Assembly (NCBI GenBank): GCA_003560095.1
Contig: PWJI01000050.1
Span: forward strand, 1 to 40,992
DNA length: 40,992 nt
Direction of reading: 5' to 3'
DNA from: Candidatus Nealsoniibacteriota bacterium
GTDB taxonomy: Bacteria > Patescibacteriota > Minisyncoccia > Minisyncoccales > PWPS01
Positions 18,614 through 25,993 of the stretch are shown one piece after another. The stretch's first letter is position 1; each line of letters begins with the position of its first letter. Both the position numbers and the translations under genes were made by a program. The notes beneath the pieces were generated by a model. That model saw only the letters and a program-made list of their open reading frames with translations, made no database searches and had not been told where the DNA came from.

Positions 18614-18725
18614 ATGTTTATATGTAGGAAGAGTTAAATTATTATTTCATTATATAAGCGATATTTTATTTGTCAAAAAGCCCTTGTTCTGCTAAAATTA
18701 ATTCGTTATTATTTAAGAAAAAGAT

Positions 18726-19220
18726 ATGAAAAGAAAAGTATTAAGCTACTATAATTCGACTTTAAGGAAAAAATCTAAAGAAGTTCAATACAATCAAGAG
18801 ACAAAAAAATTAATTGAAGAAATGAAAGAGATTCTTTTGGAAAAAGACGGTGTTGGGCTTGCTGCTCCCCAAATAGGAGAATTAAAAAGAATTATTCTTA
18901 TAAAAGCAGAAGAAGATATTTTTTCTTTCATAAATCCGAAAATAACAAAAAAAGGAAAAGAAAAAATTAAAACAAAGGAGGGTTGTCTTTGCTTGAAGGG
19001 AGTTTGGGCGAATGTTGAACGTTTTAATAAAGTAAAAGTGGAGGCGTTAAATCAAGAAGGGGAATCTATTTCTTTGGAAGCTGAAGGATTAATGGCGGTG
19101 ATATTTCAACATGAAATAGATCATCTTGATGGAAAGCTTTTTATCGATAGAATTGGTTTTATCGAAAGAATAAAAGTTCTTTCTCAGTATTTTTTTAAAA
19201 AGCAAAATGCATCTTCCTGA
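18726..19220 (+). CDS. def: Peptide deformylase
   Basis: GVGLAAPQIG, EGCLCLKG, QHEIDHLDGKLF. Confidence 0.95.
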   Translation: MKRKVLSYYNSTLRKKSKEVQYNQETKKLIEEMKEILLEKDGVGLAAPQIGELKRIILIKAEEDIFSFINPKITKKGKEKIKTKEGCLCLKGVWANVERFNKVKVEALNQEGESISLEAEGLMAVIFQHEIDHLDGKLFIDRIGFIERIKVLSQYFFKKQNASS

Positions 19221-19839
19221 ATATTTAAAAGAAAAAGCTTTTTTAAAAGAAAATGCTCTCTATGAAGCTTTTTGTAAAATTGATCGTGTTGATTTTGTTC
19301 CTGAAGCAAAGAAAAAATTTGCTTATCAAGATCTTCCACTTCCTATTGGAAGTGGTCAAACGATATCGCAACCGCAAGTTGTTGCATTTATGCTTAAGTT
19401 ACTTGATGTCAAAAAAGGAAATACAGTGATGGATATTGGTTTTGGATCAGGATGGACAACAGCCCTTCTGGCTTTTTTAGTAAGTAACGGAAATGAAGTC
19501 AAAAAAAACAAAGGATTGGTTTGTGGTATTGAGCTTGTTCCTGAGGTGTATGAATTTGGCAAGAAAAATATTGAAAAGTATAATTTTTTAAAAAAAGGAG
19601 TTGTAAGGCTTTTTCTAGGAGATGGGAGAGAAGGAAAAAAAGAAAACGCACCCTATGATTGTATTTTAATATCGGCTGCTGATCGTGACAAAAAACTACC
19701 AATAAAATTAATAAAGCAACTAAAGGATGGTGGGCGGGTGGTTATGCCGATAAATTCTTCTATTTTTTTATTTATTAAAGAGGGGAGTAGCTTTAAAGAA
19801 AAAGAATATCCCGGATTTTCTTTTGTGCCACTTATATGA
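19207..19839 (+). CDS. pcm: Protein-L-isoaspartate O-methyltransferase
   Basis: LPIGSGQTISQPQVVAFMLKLL; VMDIGFGSGWTTALLA; overlaps def. Confidence 0.9.
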   Translation: MHLPEYLKEKAFLKENALYEAFCKIDRVDFVPEAKKKFAYQDLPLPIGSGQTISQPQVVAFMLKLLDVKKGNTVMDIGFGSGWTTALLAFLVSNGNEVKKNKGLVCGIELVPEVYEFGKKNIEKYNFLKKGVVRLFLGDGREGKKENAPYDCILISAADRDKKLPIKLIKQLKDGGRVVMPINSSIFLFIKEGSSFKEKEYPGFSFVPLI

Positions 19840-20885
19840 ATTACATAAAAAAAACTATTATCGCTTTATTTATATTAATATTCTTAGGAGTTTCTTTCTT
19901 GGGTGTTTTTTTCTATACAGGATTTTATATTCCTAAAAGCGATAGCGAAGAGAAAATATTTTTTAGTATATCTTCCGGAGAAGGCATGTCTGGAATCGCA
20001 AAAAGACTGGAAAAAAAAGGCATTATAAGGAAAGATTATTTTTTTACTTTATATGGTGCAATTACCGAAAAAGGAAAAAAAATTATGCCCGGGGGTTATG
20101 TTTTTTCTCCATCAATGAGTGTTTCTTCTATAATGAAAGACATTTCTTCCTTAGAGGATAAAAGAATAACTATTGTTGAGGGATGGAATTTAAATGATAT
20201 AGCTGGCTTTTTAGAGGAAAACGGATATGGCTCAAAAGAAGAGTTTTTCGAAATTGCCGGGAAGCCTCCTTTCTATGACGGAGAAAATGTTGTAGAGCAA
20301 TTCCATGGCAAAAAAGACTGGGAAATTGATGTTTTAAAAGAAAAGCCTAAAGACGTTAATCTTGAGGGATATCTTTTTCCGGATACTTATTTTATTTCTC
20401 CGAAAGCTCCCATGGAAGAGGTGGTAAGATTTTTTCTTTTGCGATTTGAAGAAAAAGTCTTTAATGAAATAAAGGAAGAGATTGGCGAAAAAGAAATGTC
20501 TTTATTTGAAGTAATAACTATTGCATCGCTTATAGAGAAGGAGGTTATCACGTACGAAGATAAGCGTATTGTTTCCGGTATTATCCAAAAGAGAAAAGAA
20601 AAGGGAATGCGTCTTCAAATAGATGCTACAATTAGCTATCTTACTCAAAGAAGGTCTGTGAGGATTCCGATATCTGAAACAAGGATTAATTCTCCCTATA
20701 ATACTTATTTTCAAGAAGGATTACCCCCGGGTCCAATATGTAATCCGAGTATAGAAAGTATTCGTGCCGCTATTAATCCTAAAAAAACAGAATATCTTTA
20801 CTATTTATCTAAACCTACAGGAGAGACAGTTTTTAGCAGAACACATAAAGAACATATAGAAGCAAGAAATAAGTATCTTAGGTAA
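19836..20885 (+). CDS. mltG: Endolytic transglycosylase MltG
   Basis: N-terminal TM, ISSGEGMSGIAKRLEKKGII, TIASLIEKEV, INSPYNTYFQEGLPPGPICNPSIESIRAAINP. Confidence 0.95.
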   Translation: MNYIKKTIIALFILIFLGVSFLGVFFYTGFYIPKSDSEEKIFFSISSGEGMSGIAKRLEKKGIIRKDYFFTLYGAITEKGKKIMPGGYVFSPSMSVSSIMKDISSLEDKRITIVEGWNLNDIAGFLEENGYGSKEEFFEIAGKPPFYDGENVVEQFHGKKDWEIDVLKEKPKDVNLEGYLFPDTYFISPKAPMEEVVRFFLLRFEEKVFNEIKEEIGEKEMSLFEVITIASLIEKEVITYEDKRIVSGIIQKRKEKGMRLQIDATISYLTQRRSVRIPISETRINSPYNTYFQEGLPPGPICNPSIESIRAAINPKKTEYLYYLSKPTGETVFSRTHKEHIEARNKYLR

Positions 20886-20887
20886 AA

Positions 20888-21433
20888 ATGAAAAATAAAA
20901 TCTTGATGATAATTGCCTTTAAAGGGTTTAGAGATGAAGAATATTTTATTCCCAAATCTTTTTTTGAGAGCAAGGGCTTCTTTGTAGAAACAGCGAGTAC
21001 AGAAAAAGGACTTGCTATTGGGGTTTACGGAGGAGAGGCGAATGTGAGGTTAAAAAAAGAAGAAATAAATGTAAAAGAGTTTGATGCGATTATTTTTGTT
21101 GGAGGACCAAAAGCACTTGATTATTTAGATAATGATGATTTTTACAAAATTGCAAAAGAGACGTTTGAAGAAAATATTGTTTTGGGAGCCATATGTATTG
21201 CTCCGATAGTGATAGCAAATGCCGGACTTTTAAAAGGCAAGAGAGCTACTGTTTGGTCTTCTGATACTCAAAAAAAACCAATAAAACTAATAAAAGAAAA
21301 AGGAGCAAAGTATGATGGGAAAGAAGTTGTTAGTGATGGAAATATTGTTACCGGAAATGGACCTGATGCAGCAAATATTTTTGCTCAAAAAATAAATCAA
21401 GTAATTGAAAATTTGACAAAAATTACCAATTAG
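20888..21433 (+). CDS. DJ-1/PfpI family protein
   Basis: ESKGFFVETAS; GAICIAPIVIANAGLLKGKRATVW. Confidence 0.9.
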   Translation: MKNKILMIIAFKGFRDEEYFIPKSFFESKGFFVETASTEKGLAIGVYGGEANVRLKKEEINVKEFDAIIFVGGPKALDYLDNDDFYKIAKETFEENIVLGAICIAPIVIANAGLLKGKRATVWSSDTQKKPIKLIKEKGAKYDGKEVVSDGNIVTGNGPDAANIFAQKINQVIENLTKITN

Positions 21434-21440
21434 ATATAAT
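21413..21440 (+). promoter_or_regulatory. Promoter of the rplJ-rplL transcript
   Basis: TTGACA - 16 nt - TATAAT, overlapping the end of the PfpI CDS. Confidence 0.65.
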
Positions 21441-21451
21441 GTTAGAGCATT

Positions 21452-21550
21452 TATCCGCAGACAGTAGGGGCTAAAGCTTAAAAATCCTACCGAGGAAGAT
21501 ATCTATAAATTACCTTATCTTGGTCTGCGTTTTTTGCAGATTTTTTTATT
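21452..21550 (+). ncRNA. Ribosomal protein L10 leader with terminal attenuator hairpin
   Basis: CCGCAGACAGTAGGGGCTAAAGCTTAAAAATCCTACCGAGGAAG... followed by GTCTGCGTTTTTTGCAGATTTTTTT; located directly upstream of rplJ. Confidence 0.85.
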
Positions 21551-21591
21551 TAAACAAAGGTCGTAAAGGTTAAAATTTTGGAGTAATTATT

Positions 21592-22104
21592 ATGACAACA
21601 ATTACTAAAGAAAAGAAAAAAGAGATTGTTAATGAGCTTTGCGAAAACATATCAAAGCAAGAAGGAGTTTTCTTTATTAACTTTAAGGGTATAAAAGGAA
21701 ACGATTCCGGTGTTTTGCGCAGTAAGCTTAAAAAAGGAGAAGCTAAAATGACTGTTGCCAGAAAAACTCTTGCAAAAATAGCCTTTCAGAAAGAGGGAAT
21801 TGATTTTGATCCTCTTTCTCTTGAGGGAGAGGTGGGATTTGTTTTTAGTTTTGGCGATAGTGCAGGAGTGGCAAAAATTATAAAAGAGTTTAAAAAAGAA
21901 GAAAAGATTTCTATCCTTGGAGGTGTTTTTGAGGGAAAAAACCTAAGCGCTAAAGAGGTTGAAGAGATTGCCGATCTTCCTACCAGAGAAGAGCTTCTTT
22001 CTAAACTTGTTGGATCTATCTCTTCTCCTGCATCAGGATTTTTGCAAGTTTTGCAAGGAAATACAAGAGATCTTTTAACTGTTCTCTCTAAGGCAAAGTC
22101 TTAG
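21592..22104 (+). CDS. rplJ: 50S ribosomal protein L10
   Basis: L10 family sequence, position upstream of rplL. Confidence 0.95.
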   Translation: MTTITKEKKKEIVNELCENISKQEGVFFINFKGIKGNDSGVLRSKLKKGEAKMTVARKTLAKIAFQKEGIDFDPLSLEGEVGFVFSFGDSAGVAKIIKEFKKEEKISILGGVFEGKNLSAKEVEEIADLPTREELLSKLVGSISSPASGFLQVLQGNTRDLLTVLSKAKS

Positions 22105-22150
22105 CTTTAAAAAGAAAAAAAGTAAAAATTATTAGTTAAATTATAAAAAT

Positions 22151-22630
22151 ATGGCTGAAGAAAAGAGAAATCAACCTACTCAAAAAGAGGAGGAAAAAGA
22201 AACCAAAGAATCAAAAGAAGAGGAATCTATTGAGGTTCCCGAAAAGTTCGAGAAGCTTGTAAAAAGCATAGAAGAGCTCACTGTTTTAGAGCTTTCTGAG
22301 CTTGTAAAAGTTTTAGAGAAGAAGTTTGGAGTATCGGCATCAGCACCAGTTGCTGCAGCGGCTCCCGTTGCCGGTGCTTCCGGAGACCAGGAAGAGGGTG
22401 GAGAAGAAAAGAAAGAATTTACTGTTGAGCTAAAAGAAGCCGGAGAAAAGAAAATAGAGGTTATTAAAGTAGTAAGGACAATTACCAACAAAGGACTCAA
22501 AGAGGCAAAAGATTTAGTTGATGGCACGGCAGAAGGTCCTCAAGTAATCAAAGAAAACGTTCCTGCAGAAGAAGCAAAGGAAATTGAAAAAAATCTCAAA
22601 GATGCTGGAGCTGTAGTCGAGTTAAAATAG
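22151..22630 (+). CDS. rplL: 50S ribosomal protein L7/L12 with charged N-terminal extension
   Basis: [60 protein letters not shown]. Confidence 0.97.
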   Translation: MAEEKRNQPTQKEEEKETKESKEEESIEVPEKFEKLVKSIEELTVLELSELVKVLEKKFGVSASAPVAAAAPVAGASGDQEEGGEEKKEFTVELKEAGEKKIEVIKVVRTITNKGLKEAKDLVDGTAEGPQVIKENVPAEEAKEIEKNLKDAGAVVELK

Positions 22631-22635
22631 AAGAA

Positions 22636-24471
22636 TTAGAGACCTAATGAATATACCTCCTCTCCCAAAAGGAGGTATATTTTTTTTCCGTCGGGAGTTA
22701 TCGTAATATCTTTAAGAAGTGCAAACTTCTCATTAAAGATTTGATTTATAATTGTGCCGTCTTTTTCAAGAATAATAATTCTTTTTTCTTTTTTGTCCGC
22801 AATAAATAGAGGGGTGTTTGGATGAGTGTAAATTTTTCCTTTATTTTTTAAAGGAGGGAAGACAGAATAATTTATAGTACCTTCTTTTTCTCCTTTGTGG
22901 TATTTGTGTATTTTATTTTCACTATCTAAAACAAATATTGAACCATCAATGGAAAGAGATTTTCCATTTTTTACAAATGCTTTTTCTTGATTAATCCAAG
23001 AAATAGGATCTTTTTCTATGTAGTAAACAATTCTTCCTTTTGAATCTAAGAAATAAGGCCTTCTCAAAAAAGAAGAAAGAGAAACAAATTCTTGTTGCTC
23101 TTCAATTAGGTTAATTTTTAGCAAAGAGTAGTTTTCCCCGGTAACAAAAAAAAGATTATTTGGAGGAGAGAAGGCAATAACTTTTTCGCTTGAAGGAGAA
23201 GAAAGTGATATGTTATTTTCAGTTGGTAGATTTTGTAAATTAGCTTGCCCACTTTGAGTATTCATCACAATTACGTCAGAAGAAGATGAAGAAAAAAGAT
23301 AAACATTTTCATTAAGTAGAGATATTTGGTCGGGATTCATTTTTTCAACCGTGCCTACTAAAGAAAGATTATCAACTTCTTCTCTCGGAAAAAGATCTTC
23401 AAGGTGTTTTTCCAGCGAGCTATGCATTTCCATTGCTTCTTTCTCAAAAGACTCTTTTTCAATCAAGAAAGAAAGGTCTTCAAGAGCTTCTTTCATTAGG
23501 GGAATATTATTTCCTTCTTTTCCTTCTGAGATTTTTTCTTCTATAAGGATTATTTTCTCTCTATCTTTTTTTGTCCTAATGTTGTTTTCTATTTTTATTG
23601 CTATTGCTCCCAAGAGAATAACAGCAACAAGAAGAGCCACAAGAAAGAAAGGATTTTTTTCTGAGGAAGGTCTTTTGATTTTTATTTCCGGAATATTATT
23701 CTTTAAATTTAAAGCTCTAAGCTTAGAAAGAGAGGATATATTTTTTAAAAAAACTTTTCGAAAAGAAAATTTTTCATTTCTTTCTTTAGAGATAACCTTG
23801 GTTTCTTTTTCTTTTAAAGAAATAGCGTGATCTATAATAAAAGCAACCCCGGAAGAATTAGGTTGTTTTTCTTTTTGAAGTTTTGATATTTTTTCTATTG
23901 TTTCTTGGGAGGGTCCTTTGTTTGTTATTTCCTCCAATAACTTTTCTTTTCTGAAAAAATCATATATTTCCGAGGTTAAAACCATTAACCTTTCTTCTTT
24001 TTTCATTTTCCCCGAAACCATGTCATGGAAGAGATTTGTCTTTTCTGTTCCCGCATCCTCTCCTATGTCTTTTGCTTTTTCTTTTTTTAAGAGAAATATT
24101 TTTATTCTTCCTATTTTCGCGAGATTTAGATCAAAATTTTTTGAAGAAATAATTACTATACTTAGCCTGTCACCATATTTATTTTTAGCAATAAAATCAT
24201 TTACTTCTTGAAGAGTTTCTTTTAGTGCTTTTTCGGGAGAGAGGGAGGTGTTTTTATAAAAATGTTCTTTGGTAACATGAAAAATATTTTGCAAAAAAGA
24301 ACGATCCCTTGACTCAGGATCGGATATTTCTCCTATTAGATAAATTCTTCCCAGTTTTCCCTCATAAGCATCTTTTGGCTTATACTGGAAGCTTTCTGAA
24401 ATTTTTCTTTCGTTTTTTGGATTAAAATAAAGCTCAAAAACTTTCATTAGCTTATTATAAAATTTTTTCAA
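22636..24471 (-). CDS. Membrane protein with possible PP2C-like N-terminal and beta-propeller-like C-terminal region
   Basis: 611 aa; TM NPFFLVALLVAVILLGAIAI; repeated beta-rich C-terminal segments (e.g. KGKIYTHPNTPLFIADKKEKRIIILEKDGTI). Confidence 0.65.
   Translation of the reverse strand: MKKFYNKLMKVFELYFNPKNERKISESFQYKPKDAYEGKLGRIYLIGEISDPESRDRSFLQNIFHVTKEHFYKNTSLSPEKALKETLQEVNDFIAKNKYGDRLSIVIISSKNFDLNLAKIGRIKIFLLKKEKAKDIGEDAGTEKTNLFHDMVSGKMKKEERLMVLTSEIYDFFRKEKLLEEITNKGPSQETIEKISKLQKEKQPNSSGVAFIIDHAISLKEKETKVISKERNEKFSFRKVFLKNISSLSKLRALNLKNNIPEIKIKRPSSEKNPFFLVALLVAVILLGAIAIKIENNIRTKKDREKIILIEEKISEGKEGNNIPLMKEALEDLSFLIEKESFEKEAMEMHSSLEKHLEDLFPREEVDNLSLVGTVEKMNPDQISLLNENVYLFSSSSSDVIVMNTQSGQANLQNLPTENNISLSSPSSEKVIAFSPPNNLFFVTGENYSLLKINLIEEQQEFVSLSSFLRRPYFLDSKGRIVYYIEKDPISWINQEKAFVKNGKSLSIDGSIFVLDSENKIHKYHKGEKEGTINYSVFPPLKNKGKIYTHPNTPLFIADKKEKRIIILEKDGTIINQIFNEKFALLKDITITPDGKKIYLLLGEEVYSLGL
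22651..22687 (+). terminator. Terminator of rplJ-rplL
   Basis: ATATACCTCC-TCTCCCAAAA-GGAGGTATAT-TTTTTTT, 10-bp perfect stem. Confidence 0.85.
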
Positions 24472-24530
24472 AAATAAGCAATTAATTTAAAATATACCGG
24501 AAAGTAAGAAATATTTTTTTAACAAGGGTC

Positions 24531-24558
24531 TTGACAAGATAGTAGTGAAAGATATAAT
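24531..24558 (+). promoter_or_regulatory. Promoter of hsp20
   Basis: TTGACA - 16 nt - TATAAT. Confidence 0.75.
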
Positions 24559-24562
24559 TAAA

Positions 24563-24589
24563 TTGGCACTATAGGACATAGAGTGCCAA
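24563..24589 (+). promoter_or_regulatory. CIRCE-like inverted repeat (variant)
   Basis: TTGGCACTA-N9-GAGTGCCAA versus CIRCE consensus TTAGCACTC-N9-GAGTGCTAA; same 9-9-9 geometry; upstream of hsp20. Confidence 0.75.
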
Positions 24590-24620
24590 AAAGGTCGGAT
24601 ATAAACCAATAAAAATAATT

Positions 24621-25052
24621 ATGAACATTATTCCAAGAAAAACATTCGGAGAATTAGAAAATTTTTTTAACGATGATGATTGGTTTTTTCCGGTTTTTTC
24701 CAAGAAGTCGTTTGATCCTGATATGGATGTTTACGAAACCGAAAAAGATGTGGTAGCTGAAATTAATTTGCCCAATATAAGTCCTGAAAATGTAGATGTT
24801 TGGGTTGAAGATGGTCTTTTAAAGGTTTCCGGAAACTTTAGCGAGGAGGAAGAAGAAGGCGAGAAAGGAAAGAATTATTGGAGAAGAGAGATACGTAAAG
24901 GCTCTTTTCAAAGAGCAGTAAGGTTGCCAAGTGAGGTAAATGAAGATAAAACCGATGCTGTTTATGAAAAAGGTGTTCTTAAGGTAACTTTACCGAAAAC
25001 AGAGCCAAAGAAAAAGAAAGGAAAAGAAATAAAAGTAAAGGAAAAAAAATAA
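24621..25052 (+). CDS. Hsp20/alpha-crystallin family small heat shock protein
   Basis: DMDVYETEKDVVAEINLPNISPENVDVWVEDGLLKVSG... RLPSEVNEDKTDAVYEKGVLKVTLPK. Confidence 0.95.
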   Translation: MNIIPRKTFGELENFFNDDDWFFPVFSKKSFDPDMDVYETEKDVVAEINLPNISPENVDVWVEDGLLKVSGNFSEEEEEGEKGKNYWRREIRKGSFQRAVRLPSEVNEDKTDAVYEKGVLKVTLPKTEPKKKKGKEIKVKEKK

Positions 25053-25064
25053 ATCGGATATAAT

Positions 25065-25100
25065 AAAAGCCCCGCACAAAGAAATGTGCGGGGCTTTTTG
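25065..25100. terminator. Bidirectional terminator between convergent hsp20 and acidic-protein genes
   Basis: AAAAGCCCCGCACA-AAGAAA-TGTGCGGGGCTTTTT. Confidence 0.85.
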
Positions 25101-25113
25101 TTTTTTCAGTATT

Positions 25114-25380
25114 TTACCAGTCTTCTTCGCCACCTTCTTCTTCGCCACCTTCTTCTTCGCCACCTTCTTCTTCGTCCATGTCGTCATCTTCATCCCAGTC
25201 TAAATCTTCGTCATCAAGATCAAGATCATCATCTAAGTCATCTCCGAGATCATCATCCAAGTCATCTCCGAGATCGTCGTCTAAATCATCTCCGAGATCA
25301 TCATCTAAGTCATCTCCGAGGTCATCCTCGCTCATTGCGAAAAATTTTTTATTAAGTTCGTTTTGGTCTGAATTGAACAT
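25114..25380 (-). CDS. Low-complexity, highly acidic Asp/Glu repeat protein
   Basis: MFNSDQNELNKKFFAMSEDDLGDDLDDDLGDDLDDDLGDD...EEEGGEEEGGEEEGGEEDW; internal ATG at 25380 chosen over 25458. Confidence 0.7.
   Translation of the reverse strand: MFNSDQNELNKKFFAMSEDDLGDDLDDDLGDDLDDDLGDDLDDDLGDDLDDDLDLDDEDLDWDEDDDMDEEEGGEEEGGEEEGGEEDW
25119..25330 (-). repeat. Coding tandem repeats: 24-bp units encoding DLGDDLDD and 15-bp units encoding EEGGE
   Basis: Repeated TCATCTCCGAGATCATCATCYAAG and TTCTTCTTCGCCACC. Confidence 0.85.
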
Positions 25381-25459
25381 AATTATAAATTCTTTTTTAT
25401 AAAGAAAAATTAATTTTAAATCGTTACGCTTAAAGTGCACCGACCTTTTTACTGGCACT

Positions 25460-25487
25460 ATTATAGTTTTAAAGCAAATGTTGTCAA
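25460..25487 (-). promoter_or_regulatory. Promoter of the acidic-protein gene
   Basis: Minus strand TTGACA - 16 nt - TATAAT followed by AGTGCCAGTAAAAAGGTCGG. Confidence 0.65.
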
Positions 25488-25588
25488 GACCTTTTATTTA
25501 TTGTTTTTTCATGTCAATTAACATAGTGGATATATTATTTTAAAAGGCGAGTCTTGTGTCTTATATTTAGTTATATTATAATGGCATC

Positions 25589-25993
25589 ATGTGGCAAATA
25601 GTGGAAAAAAGAAACATAATTACTGATTGGTTTTTGTGGCATTACGTTACCGCTCTTAAAGATATTTTTTTAAAATGGAAAAATATTCTTCGCTTTAATT
25701 TAGACTATTTTTCTATTCCTTTTTTGCTTGAAACTCTTTTTTCTCCGTGGAGAAGGTATAAAATTTCTTACGGAAGAGGATTTGATATCGGAAGGTTTGC
25801 CGAAGCAATTTTTTTTAATGCTTTTTCTCGCTTTATGGGAATGATTGTTCGTTTTTCTGTTATCTGCATAGGTGTTGTTTTGCAGATTTTTGTTTTCATC
25901 ATTGGTTTTTTTGTTTTTTTATTTTGGATAGCTCTTCCTTTTCTTATTTTAATAGGAGGAGTTGTTTCTTTAATATGGATAATTTCAATTTAA
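25589..25993 (+). CDS. Small integral membrane protein, overlapping the downstream Clp-like gene
   Basis: 134 aa, hydrophobic C-terminal half; overlaps the next start by 19 nt. Confidence 0.65.
   Translation: MWQIVEKRNIITDWFLWHYVTALKDIFLKWKNILRFNLDYFSIPFLLETLFSPWRRYKISYGRGFDIGRFAEAIFFNAFSRFMGMIVRFSVICIGVVLQIFVFIIGFFVFLFWIALPFLILIGGVVSLIWIISI

Noticed and set aside
25119-25330. Possible CRISPR-like array because of regular repeats
   Set aside because: Repeats are directly adjacent, in-frame, 24 bp and 15 bp, without unique spacers, and no cas genes are present.
25086-25355. ORFs HLLLRHLLLRHLLL... and SSSSQSKSSSS... antisense to the acidic repeat protein
   Set aside because: Alternate-frame translations of the same tandem DNA repeats.
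25435-25459. CIRCE element at the acidic-protein promoter
   Set aside because: AGTGC...GCACT has the opposite arm orientation and wrong spacing; only a half-site AGTGCCA is shared with hsp20.
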